The notes under the pieces: generated by a model | Told to the model about the DNA's origin: nothing | Seen by the model: the letters and a program-made list of their open reading frames with translations, nothing else | The model's database searches: none | Shown: positions 1 to 5,814 of the stretch, piece by piece | Layout: the number at the start of each line of letters is the position of its first letter | How positions within the stretch are numbered: position 1 is the first letter of the stretch | Translations under genes and position numbers: made by a program | Source: an uncultured Acetatifactor sp. | Lineage (GTDB): Bacteria > Bacillota > Clostridia > Lachnospirales > Lachnospiraceae | Length of the DNA stretch: 8,945 nucleotides | Assembly: GCA_947626405.1 (NCBI GenBank) | Contig: CANQSE010000072.1 | Coordinates: 1-8,945, forward strand | Direction: 5' to 3'

Positions 1-386
1 GCCCTGAAAAGATCAATATTTCGCACGACGCACTTTATATCGGAATTGTGGGCGAAGGCAAAATCCAGAAGCTCCTTCACCTCCCTGTGGCTCCCGCCGC
101 TGAACGGAAGCTTTACGCTCCTTAAACCGAATATCGCGTCAAGCTCCGAGGGTTTGAAGTTTTCAGACATTGACGTACCCACAATCACGGCGTCATAGTC
201 AAAATTCCTGGCGATGCCGTAATTCTGGTATCTCTCGTTATTGAGCAGACAATGAATACCGGAAAGCGGCTTATGGTACAGAAAATAAGGGTCTACAAGC
301 GCCGTCAGTCCTCCCACAAGAGCCAGGACAGTCAGTACAAGTGTAAGAAACAGCGCCACCCATCTTGCGCTCTTTTTTTTGCTCAT
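1..386 (-). CDS. SGNH/GDSL-like membrane-anchored protein, partial (AlgJ/AlgX-type partner of the MBOAT gene)
   Basis: Only the first 128 codons are present; the gene runs off the left edge. I read it directly from the minus strand. It starts with ATG at 386, after a CGAGGA ribosome binding site (394-399) with 8-nt spacing. Residues 1-9 are basic (MSKKKSARW) and residues 10-31 form one hydrophobic segment, so it is probably a signal anchor with an extracytoplasmic body. Around residues 68-76, IVGTSMSEN looks like a GDS-type SGNH nucleophile block with Thr in place of Asp (G70-T71-S72), following a predicted beta strand. It lies 15 bp downstream of the MBOAT gene in the same direction, so the two are almost certainly cotranscribed. 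In AlgI/AlgJ and similar systems an SGNH protein works outside the membrane with the MBOAT protein to acylate a polymer; that role here is inference from pairing and motif. The remaining His/Asp catalytic block would lie outside the window. Confidence 0.75.
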   Translation of the reverse strand, partial: MSKKKSARWVALFLTLVLTVLALVGGLTALVDPYFLYHKPLSGIHCLLNNERYQNYGIARNFDYDAVIVGTSMSENFKPSELDAIFGLRSVKLPFSGGSHREVKELLDFAFAHNSDIKCVVRNIDLFR

Positions 387-401
387 GCTTTTTTCCTCGA
401 A

Positions 402-1856
402 TTAAAAATTGAAATATAAAAAGGTGCTCACATTTTCAAATGATAAAATACACCAGACAAGAAGTCCCCCCGCTATCACCGCGTCAACGGACTTAAGCTT
501 TTTCCCTTCAGTCCGCTCCTTTACATTGCGGCAGAAAAAAATGATATAGCATGACGCCGCCACAAACAATGCGGTCAGAATCATTGGGATATAATTGCTC
601 AAAGGCATATGGCGCAGTATGAAATCGAAACCCTTCGGCTTGAAGCAGGCGGTGAAATAATAAGGAAGCGATCCCGTTCCTCCGTGAAAGACCCTGCCGA
701 AGATCTGAAAGGCCTGTGCAAAATTTTCCGCGCGGAAGAACACCCATGTGACGTTCACAAAAAGAAAGGTAAAAATTCCCCTCACAAAACGAGGAATCTT
801 TCCAAGCGGCCCGGAGAAAATTCTCTCGATCACCATCAAAAGACCGTGACAGGCTCCCCAGAACACAAAATTCCAGCTTGCGCCGTGCCACAGGCCGCTG
901 AGAAGAAAGACAATCATCACGTTTACGCACGTCCTGGCAGTGCCCTTGCGGCTCCCCCCGAGAGGAATGTAGACATATCTTGTGAAAAACCGCGTCAGCG
1001 TCATGTGCCATCTGCTCCAGAAATCGGAAACGCTCACGGCTTTATACGGGGAATTAAAGTTTGCGGGCAGCTCAAGGTTAAACATCCTTCCGATACCGAT
1101 TGCCATGTCGCAGTAACCGCTGAAATCAAAATAAATCTGCAGTGTATATGAAAAAATCAAAAAGAGCGCGCTCGGGGAGTTAAGATCAGGGATCACGACA
1201 TATCCCGCCTTCACCACCTCGCCGAACGTATCAGCAAGAATCACCTTTTTTGACAGTCCAAGCACAAAGGTATAAATGCCGGCAGAAACGTTATCCCAGT
1301 TGACTCTGCGGTTTTCTCTTTCCCTGAATCGGGGCAGGAACTCATCATGCGTCACGATTGGCCCCGCCACAAGCTGGGGAAAAAACGTGACATAACAGGC
1401 GTAGGATATAAAATCCGTATCAGCCCCCTCGCCGCGGTAGGTGTCGATGAGGAAAGAGAGCTGCTGGAAAGTAAAGAAACTGATTCCCAAAGGCAGCGCT
1501 ATGTGCAGGAGCTTAAGGTTTAATGAAAAAATCCCGTTCAGATTTGACAGGAAGAAATCCATGTACTTAAAATACCCCAGAATACCGAGATTTGCCGCAA
1601 TTCCCAACACTAAAAGAACCCTTCTTCGGCTTTTTTCCCTAGTCCGTCCCATCAAAAGGCTCAGCGTGTAATTTATAAGGATGCTTGCGCAGATTATGAG
1701 CACGTAACCCGGATTAAAATAGCCGTAAAACCACAAAGACATTCCGAGCAGAAAAAGATTGGCAGCCGTGGTACGGTTATTACGGTTTAACACAAAGAAA
1801 CCCGTCAGACACAGCGGCAGAAAAAGCAGCACAAAAATATAAGAATTAAAAAGCAT
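402..1856 (-). CDS. MBOAT-family membrane O-acyltransferase (AlgI/DltB-like)
   Basis: A 484-residue polytopic membrane protein of the normal length for bacterial AlgI/PatA-type MBOAT enzymes. These carry acyl (usually acetyl) groups across or onto the outer face of the membrane for O-acylation of surface polysaccharide or wall polymers. Hydrophobic segments run through the protein (about 5-22, 32-43, 50-68, 80-97, 115-135, 190-206, 228-245, 310-340, 358-373, 423-442, 458-470). The family block SDFWSRWHMTLTRFF (277-291) precedes YIPLGGSRKG (296-305). GLWHGASWNFVFWG (321-334) carries His324, which matches the catalytic His of the family, and a second His (337) follows. The start at 1856 is preceded by AAGAGG with suitable spacing. 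The SGNH-like gene follows 15 bp downstream and the C39-like gene ends 48 bp upstream, with a hairpin between. The family call is firm; the polymer acylated cannot be told from sequence. Confidence 0.95.
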   Translation of the reverse strand: MLFNSYIFVLLFLPLCLTGFFVLNRNNRTTAANLFLLGMSLWFYGYFNPGYVLIICASILINYTLSLLMGRTREKSRRRVLLVLGIAANLGILGYFKYMDFFLSNLNGIFSLNLKLLHIALPLGISFFTFQQLSFLIDTYRGEGADTDFISYACYVTFFPQLVAGPIVTHDEFLPRFRERENRRVNWDNVSAGIYTFVLGLSKKVILADTFGEVVKAGYVVIPDLNSPSALFLIFSYTLQIYFDFSGYCDMAIGIGRMFNLELPANFNSPYKAVSVSDFWSRWHMTLTRFFTRYVYIPLGGSRKGTARTCVNVMIVFLLSGLWHGASWNFVFWGACHGLLMVIERIFSGPLGKIPRFVRGIFTFLFVNVTWVFFRAENFAQAFQIFGRVFHGGTGSLPYYFTACFKPKGFDFILRHMPLSNYIPMILTALFVAASCYIIFFCRNVKERTEGKKLKSVDAVIAGGLLVWCILSFENVSTFLYFNF

Positions 1857-1868
1857 GGCATACCTCTT

Positions 1869-1896
1869 AAAAAGGGCCCGTCTCCTGAGAGCCCTT
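1869..1896 (-). terminator. Terminator-like hairpin between the C39-like and MBOAT genes
   Basis: On the minus strand AAGGGC pairs with GCCCTT (6 bp, plus-strand arms 1872-1877 and 1891-1896). The 13-nt loop may close further through TCT/AGA. A run of T follows (five T in all at 1873-1869, two of them inside the stem), then AAGAGG, the MBOAT ribosome binding site. It lies 8 bp past the stop codon of the C39-like gene, where an intrinsic terminator would be expected. The stem is short and the T run modest, so partial termination is more likely than a full stop. Confidence 0.55.
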
Positions 1897-1904
1897 CGTC
1901 TTTA

Positions 1905-2573
1905 TCAGCATTTTACCTCAAAATAACCCAGGAGCTTGCTCATGTCATACTCCTCCAGAATCCCCAGGTTGGAATCGTAGAACTTTCCGTCGTAATGCAG
2001 AAGATAATGGCAGAACCGCCCCATCTTCTCCATCATAATGCAGCACTTGGGAAGGCTGGCTTCCCTGCCCTGGGTAAACACAATCACATCTGCGTGCTCA
2101 ATTCCGTAATAGTTCAGCGCGGAAATCACATGACCCATGGTGGCCTGCCACTCACGACAGTCCATAACCTTATTCACGTCCTCTATGGTGACTCCGGCGA
2201 GCATTGCAACGCAGGCCTGTCCGCACAGACCGTCCGCAGGCTGTATGATAAGCTGTATACCGTCTATTCTGCGGATGGGATGCTCCGGACTGTAAGGGCT
2301 GTTCTGATCCATCGTTCTCAACGACGCGGGAACATGTAAAAGGAACTGATAATTTTCGTTTTCCTTAAGCCTTCCGGCGTCGGCATCCGAAATCCGGATC
2401 TCATAGCTTCCCTTTTCCATGGGAAACATCTTACATTCAAAGCTCTCCCCCGCGACCTTGACGTCCGCCTGGATCACGTCCCGCTTCCTGCAGACCTCCC
2501 AAATGTTAAACGGGATCGGTATAACATACCCTTCGTCCCTTTTTTCAAGCCTGGATTCAAAACTATATTTCAC
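1905..2573 (-). CDS. C39-like cysteine-peptidase-fold protein with DUF1905-like N-terminal domain
   Basis: A 222-residue protein when started at the GTG at 2573, with no signal peptide or membrane segment, so it is probably cytoplasmic. Residues 1-80 (YSFESRLEKRDEGYVIPIPF onward, with VKVAGESFECKMFP) have the beta-rich pattern of DUF1905. Residues 103-222 resemble a C39/papain-like fold. QPADGLCGQAC (111-121) gives the oxyanion Gln111 and nucleophile Cys117, and HYLLHYDGKFYDSNLG (189-204) supplies candidate His189 and Asp200. All four catalytic positions seem present, so it could be an active thiol peptidase or amidase, but the substrate is unknown. The GTG start is chosen because AGGGAGG lies 5 nt upstream (2579-2585), and because an ATG 48 bp further upstream overlaps the -10 box of the likely promoter. 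A promoter of its own lies upstream and a terminator-like hairpin follows. I did not recognise a named gene; the N-terminal domain call is weaker than the C39-like call. Confidence 0.8.
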   Translation of the reverse strand: MKYSFESRLEKRDEGYVIPIPFNIWEVCRKRDVIQADVKVAGESFECKMFPMEKGSYEIRISDADAGRLKENENYQFLLHVPASLRTMDQNSPYSPEHPIRRIDGIQLIIQPADGLCGQACVAMLAGVTIEDVNKVMDCREWQATMGHVISALNYYGIEHADVIVFTQGREASLPKCCIMMEKMGRFCHYLLHYDGKFYDSNLGILEEYDMSKLLGYFEVKC

Positions 2574-2578
2574 GCTAA

Positions 2579-2585
2579 CCTCCCT
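2579..2585 (-). promoter_or_regulatory. Ribosome binding site that fixes a GTG start
   Basis: AGGGAGG on the minus strand sits 5 nt before the GTG at 2573-2571. The upstream in-frame ATG at 2621 has no such site, so this motif sets the start of the C39-like gene. Confidence 0.75.
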
Positions 2586-2619
2586 GCCGCGGTTCAATTC
2601 CCGCTGTAATGTCGGCAAC

Positions 2620-2648
2620 ATTATAACAAAATATTCCTTATTTGAAAA
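2620..2648 (-). promoter_or_regulatory. Sigma-A-type promoter of the C39-like gene
   Basis: On the minus strand, TTTTCA (2648-2643) is followed by a 17-bp spacer and a perfect TATAAT (2625-2620). Transcription should start near 2613, giving a leader of about 40 nt to the GTG start. The spacer is AT-rich. This promoter probably also feeds the MBOAT and SGNH-like genes by read-through. Confidence 0.7.
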
Positions 2649-2664
2649 CCGTTTTACAAAAGTT

Positions 2665-2693
2665 AAAAAAATAACAAGCAGCGTCCCTGTGTT
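2665..2693 (-). terminator. Intrinsic terminator of the AraC-family gene
   Basis: Minus strand: AACA and CAG pair with CTG and TGTT (plus-strand arms 2690-2693/2687-2689 and 2679-2681/2673-2676), with a 2-nt bulge and a 5-nt loop. A run of seven T (2671-2665) follows after one A. It starts 6 bp beyond the araC stop codon. The stem is AT-rich and bulged, so it is moderate in strength. Confidence 0.55.
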
Positions 2694-2699
2694 TGCGTT

Positions 2700-3560
2700 T
2701 TACGCCTTTTTTCTCGCCTGGGACGGCGAAATGCCGTACCGCTTCTTAAAAAGCTTGCTGAAATGGTACGCGTCGTCATATCCCACTCTCGCCGCAACCT
2801 CCTGGATGCTTCCGTCCCAGCCGTCCTCTAAAAGCTCCATCGCGTTCTCGAGCCTTATGTCGATAAGATGCCTGATAGGAGTCTCTCCCGTCTCGCTCTT
2901 AAATATCTTGGAAATGTAAAACGGACTCAGGTACATATTCTCGGCAATTCTGTCCAGTGAGATTCTCTCGCTGTAATGTTCTTCAAAATAACTTATGATC
3001 TGCTCCACAAGATATTTTTTGTTCACCGATTCAAAGGAGCAGCCGTTTGCCTTTTCCACAGGCGTACACTGCTCGCGGACTACAAGCAGTATAAGCTGCA
3101 TCAGGTACGCCTTCATCATAAAGTAACGCCCCTGCCTGTACACAGCCTTTTCCTCAAGCATCGAGACGCAGATCCTGTGAATCCTGCGGCGAAGCTCCCC
3201 CTTTGTGCGAAAAAGGACGCTTCCACCTGGAAGCGGCATCGTATTGGCAGGGATCCCCTGAAACTGAATGTCCGAAAATCCCACAAAAAACTCAGTGGCA
3301 GGGACCTCGGCGTCAGGGCAGTACAGCGCCTGATGCTTTACTCCCGGATTAAAGATCAGAAGATCACCCTCACTTATTGAATACGTCTCTCCATCTACTC
3401 TGTAACGGCCCTCTCCGGACATGACAAACGCCATCTCCAGAATGTCGTGGCTGTGGTATTCTTCATCCTTGCCGCTCTCTCGGGTTCCGGTCCAGGTAAA
3501 AAGGAATGTGGGGTTCAAATCATCCATTACCGGCCCCGCAGCGCTCTCAAATTTTTCCAT
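2700..3560 (-). CDS. AraC-family transcriptional regulator (cupin sensor plus two helix-turn-helix motifs)
   Basis: A 286-residue protein of normal length for the family. The N-terminal cupin-like sensor spans about 20-105; EYHSHDILEMAFVMSGEGRY (34-53) and GDLLIFNPGVKH (65-76) carry its typical His/Glu and turn positions. The C-terminal DNA-binding domain spans about 183-285. The first helix-turn-helix covers about 200-223 (SLDRIAENMYLSPFYISKIF) and the second about 250-272, ending in the family signature FSKLFKKRYGISPSQAR (267-283). Such proteins bind a small ligand, often a sugar, and activate nearby promoters. The start at 3560 follows GGAAGGAAA with about 8-nt spacing. The gene is divergent from the heterodimeric ABC exporter operon and upstream of the O-acylation cassette. 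The divergent operon is the first-choice target and autoregulation is possible. The ligand is not predictable from the sequence. Confidence 0.93.
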   Translation of the reverse strand: MEKFESAAGPVMDDLNPTFLFTWTGTRESGKDEEYHSHDILEMAFVMSGEGRYRVDGETYSISEGDLLIFNPGVKHQALYCPDAEVPATEFFVGFSDIQFQGIPANTMPLPGGSVLFRTKGELRRRIHRICVSMLEEKAVYRQGRYFMMKAYLMQLILLVVREQCTPVEKANGCSFESVNKKYLVEQIISYFEEHYSERISLDRIAENMYLSPFYISKIFKSETGETPIRHLIDIRLENAMELLEDGWDGSIQEVAARVGYDDAYHFSKLFKKRYGISPSQARKKA

Positions 3561-3573
3561 ATGTCAGTTTCCT

Positions 3574-3588
3574 TCCGCAATACGCGGA
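3574..3588 (-). repeat. Small hairpin next to the araC ribosome binding site
   Basis: TCCGC and GCGGA (arms 3584-3588 and 3574-3578) form a perfect 5-bp stem with a 5-nt loop in the araC leader, directly before the AAGGAAA ribosome binding site. It could modestly affect translation; a chance occurrence is also possible. Confidence 0.4.
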
Positions 3589-3605
3589 CACCTTTCTCTC
3601 TGCAT

Positions 3606-3634
3606 ATTTTACTCCATTTCATTCAAAAAGTCAC
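3606..3634 (-). promoter_or_regulatory. Candidate promoter of the AraC-family gene
   Basis: Minus strand: GTGACT (3634-3629), a 17-bp spacer and TAAAAT (3611-3606). Each box matches the sigma-A consensus at four or five of six positions. The predicted start near 3599 gives a leader of about 39 nt that contains a small hairpin. Confidence 0.5.
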
Positions 3635-3695
3635 TCTTTTTCTCATGCCTTTTTGCCTTTGGGGTGACGGTTCAGTCTCTCCCCTGCAAGGCACG

Positions 3696-3830
3696 CCCGG
3701 TACTGCCGATGTTCTCCCGGCAGACACGCTTCCGCTCGGCTTAGCACGTAACGGACACCAGGCTCGGAAGTACCTCGCCAAGTGCCGACGTGCACGCACG
3801 GTCTGTCAGGAGAACATCGGCATTACCGGG
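3696..3830. repeat. Long imperfect inverted repeat (30-bp arms, 75-bp centre)
   Basis: The left arm (3696-3725, beginning CCCGGTACTGCCGATG) and right arm (3801-3830, ending CATCGGCATTACCGGG) match as reverse complements at 27 of 30 positions. One of the three mismatches becomes a G-U pair in RNA. The centre (3726-3800) is not a clean palindrome but holds a CTTCCG/CGGAAG pair (3729-3734 and 3765-3770) and the palindrome CGTGCACG (3789-3796). Similarity stops abruptly at both outer edges. I see no target-site duplication and no plausible protein. It lies between the two predicted divergent promoters, so neither gene's transcript should include it. That favours a dispersed DNA repeat or an independent small RNA over an attenuator. 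The repeat is seen directly; its nature is inference. Confidence 0.85.
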
Positions 3831-3842
3831 CTGAATAAGACG

Positions 3843-3891
3843 GAAGGGCTGAATTTTTACCCTGTTTGCGTGGCCGCGTCAATCAGCCTTC
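3843..3891. repeat. Second inverted repeat of the divergent region
   Basis: GAAG plus GCTGA (3843-3852, with one bulged G) pairs with TCAGC plus CTTC (3883-3891), enclosing about 30 nt. It starts 13 bp after the long inverted repeat. There is no T run on either side, so it is not an ordinary terminator. Confidence 0.5.
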
Positions 3892-3894
3892 ATC

Positions 3895-3928
3895 GTCCCA
3901 AAAGACAGTGTTTTGCGCCTTTTGGGAC
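3895..3928. repeat. Third inverted repeat: perfect 10-bp stem
   Basis: GTCCCAAAAG (3895-3904) and CTTTTGGGAC (3919-3928) are perfect reverse complements around a 14-nt loop. No T run follows on either strand. It could be an operator-like site, an RNA hairpin or part of a composite repeat with its two neighbours. It is the inverted repeat nearest to the ABC operon, about 110 bp before its start codon. Confidence 0.65.
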
Positions 3929-4007
3929 TGTTCGGTGCCCGTGCGCACACAGCAAATAATTACATCAAAGCAGCAAGATATTCCATTTTCTTTTAAATTC
4001 ATGCAGG

Positions 4008-4013
4008 TAAAAT
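4008..4013 (+). promoter_or_regulatory. Weak candidate -10 box of the ABC exporter operon
   Basis: TAAAAT lies 30 bp before the start codon, without a recognisable -35 hexamer at 16-18 bp. A poor -35 box is common at promoters that need an AraC-type activator, which fits the divergent regulator. The rest of 3929-4007 shows only AT-rich sequence and no gene. Confidence 0.3.
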
Positions 4014-4037
4014 GTACATAGAAAAGGAGGCATCCCC

Positions 4038-5813
4038 ATGACACCCATCAAGTGGTTTATGACATTTTTAAAAAAATACACAAAGCTTATATTCGTGGGT
4101 ATACTGCTGACTACTCTGATCGCTGTGCTTTCCATTGTAAACCCCTACATATCCGGAGTAATAGTGGACGATGTGATCAGGGGCCGCAACTATGACCTGC
4201 TGCCCAGGCTTTTAGCCTGCCTGCTGACTGTCACCCTGCTTAACGGTATCTTCCGTTTCCTGTACCAGCTCGTGTTTGAGACTGCGTCACAGGGAACGCT
4301 GTATGATATGCGATCCAAGGTCTACCGAAAGCTTTTGGAAGAAGACTTCGCCTTTTATAATAAGAAGCGGACCGGCGACCTCATGAGCCGCCAGACAGGC
4401 GATATGGACGCCATACGGCATTTCGTCGCATATGTTATTTACGTTGTTTACCAGAATGTGCTGCTTTTTATCTTCGCCCTGCTGATGGTGTTTACGGTAA
4501 ACGCGAAGCTCGCTCTCTGCATGCTGGTAGTGCTGCCCTTCACGGCGTTTACGACCTACAGGCAGGCAAAGGAGGTTAAGCCGGCCTTTCAGCGAAACCG
4601 CAACTGCTTTTCCTCGCTCAACGCCTTCGTGCAGGAAAATGTCAGCGGTAACCGCGTGGTAAAGGCATTTGCAAAGGAAGATTACGAAAAAGAAAAATTC
4701 GAGGTGGAGAACGACAAATTCAGAGACGCACAGATCAACGCTTCCAAGGTCTGGATGAAATATGTCCCGCTTTTTGAGATCCTCTCTAACGCGCTGACTA
4801 TCGTGCTCATGCTTTACGGCGGCTATATGGTGATACAGGAAGAAATCACCCTCGGTGATCTGGTGAAGGTAAACGGATACCTCTGGATGTTAAACATGCC
4901 CCTGAGAATGGCAGGATGGTGGGTCAACGATATCCAGAATTTCCTCACTTCCGTTGAAAAAATCTACGCCACCTACAGCGAGGAGCCCAAGATACACGCT
5001 CCCCGCACCGGAGGCATCCATGAGAAGCTGCGCGGCGACGTGGAATTTAAGGACGTCTGCTATCGGGCCGACGACGAGGATATCGTAAACAACATAAACT
5101 TCAGCGTAAAGGCCGGCCAGACCGTGGGTATCATCGGCTCCACAGGTTCCGGCAAATCAACGCTGATGAACCTGCTGTGCCGCTTCTATGACACAACGTC
5201 CGGACAGGTGCTTGTGGACGGCAGGGACGTAAGGGATATGGATCTGTACAATCTGCGTGACAATATCGGCATGGCGATGCAGGACGTATTCCTCTTTTCG
5301 GACACCATAGAGGGAAATATAGCATACGGTAGACCCGACTGCAGCTTTGAGGAGGTAAAACACGCCGCGATAATGGCGGATGCCAACCACTTTATAAACG
5401 CCCTTCCGGACGGCTATGACACCATCGTAGGCGAGCGCGGAGTCGGACTCTCCGGAGGGCAGAAGCAGAGGATCTCCCTTGCCAGGGCGCTCCTTAAGGA
5501 TCCTTCAATACTTATACTTGACGATACAACCTCAGCCGTTGATATGGAGACTGAAAGCTATATTCAGAGCCAGCTTAAGACCATCCAGAACAGCTGCACA
5601 ATATTTATAATTGCATACCGTATCTCCTCCATCAAGGATGCCGATCTCATTTTGGTGATGGATAACGGGTGTATTATCGAACAGGGGACGCACGAATCAC
5701 TGCTCGCCCGGGACGGCTATTACGCGAAGGCATTCCGCAACCAGTACGGCGAAATTCCGTATGATCTGCTTTCCGAAAAGCAGAACCGCAGACAGTCGAA
5801 AGGAGGCGAGTGA
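4038..5813 (+). CDS. ABC exporter half-transporter with degenerate ATPase site (BmrC-like subunit)
   Basis: A 591-residue half-transporter with an exporter-type membrane domain (about 1-320) followed by a nucleotide-binding domain (about 335-570). Visible motifs: Walker A GSTGSGKST (367-375), Q-loop Gln415, an intact signature LSGGQ (471-475), Walker B ILILDD (491-496) and D-loop SAVD (499-502). Two catalytic positions are altered. The usual Glu after Walker B is Asp496, and the H-switch His is Tyr527 (FIIAYRIS). Such changes are typical of the non-catalytic subunit of heterodimeric exporters such as BmrC/BmrD, LmrC/LmrD and TM287/TM288. The start follows a consensus AGGAGG (4025-4030) with 7-nt spacing. 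The second half-transporter begins one base after the stop. It probably exports a drug-like, lipid or peptide compound; the substrate cannot be read from sequence. There is no N-terminal peptidase domain. Confidence 0.94.
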   Translation: MTPIKWFMTFLKKYTKLIFVGILLTTLIAVLSIVNPYISGVIVDDVIRGRNYDLLPRLLACLLTVTLLNGIFRFLYQLVFETASQGTLYDMRSKVYRKLLEEDFAFYNKKRTGDLMSRQTGDMDAIRHFVAYVIYVVYQNVLLFIFALLMVFTVNAKLALCMLVVLPFTAFTTYRQAKEVKPAFQRNRNCFSSLNAFVQENVSGNRVVKAFAKEDYEKEKFEVENDKFRDAQINASKVWMKYVPLFEILSNALTIVLMLYGGYMVIQEEITLGDLVKVNGYLWMLNMPLRMAGWWVNDIQNFLTSVEKIYATYSEEPKIHAPRTGGIHEKLRGDVEFKDVCYRADDEDIVNNINFSVKAGQTVGIIGSTGSGKSTLMNLLCRFYDTTSGQVLVDGRDVRDMDLYNLRDNIGMAMQDVFLFSDTIEGNIAYGRPDCSFEEVKHAAIMADANHFINALPDGYDTIVGERGVGLSGGQKQRISLARALLKDPSILILDDTTSAVDMETESYIQSQLKTIQNSCTIFIIAYRISSIKDADLILVMDNGCIIEQGTHESLLARDGYYAKAFRNQYGEIPYDLLSEKQNRRQSKGGE

Positions 5814-5814
5814 T

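Noticed and set aside
609..1151. 180-codon plus-strand open frame inside the MBOAT gene
   Set aside because: It is antisense to a clear MBOAT protein, with a charged, low-order composition and no ribosome binding site; it is a shadow of codon bias.
3696..3830. Insertion sequence ends or a MITE with target-site duplication
   Set aside because: No transposase frame and no flanking direct repeat could be seen, so a mobile origin is left only as one possibility for the inverted repeat.
3895..3928. Intrinsic terminator reading of the 10-bp stem
   Set aside because: No T run follows the stem on either strand, and no gene ends nearby.
3447..3959. 170-codon open frame on the plus strand across the intergenic inverted repeats
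   Set aside because: It begins antisense inside the araC gene, has no ribosome binding site, reads through the palindromes, and its residues look like random translation.
1905..5813. A bacteriocin or RiPP system made from the C39-like protein and the ABC exporter
   Set aside because: There is no precursor peptide with a double-Gly leader in the intergenic regions, the exporter lacks a peptidase domain, and the two genes are divergent with araC between them.
5761..5814. Upstream ATG at 5761 for the second ABC gene
   Set aside because: It lies inside the first ABC gene without a ribosome binding site, while the ATG at 5815 has a consensus site and matches the usual family N-terminus.
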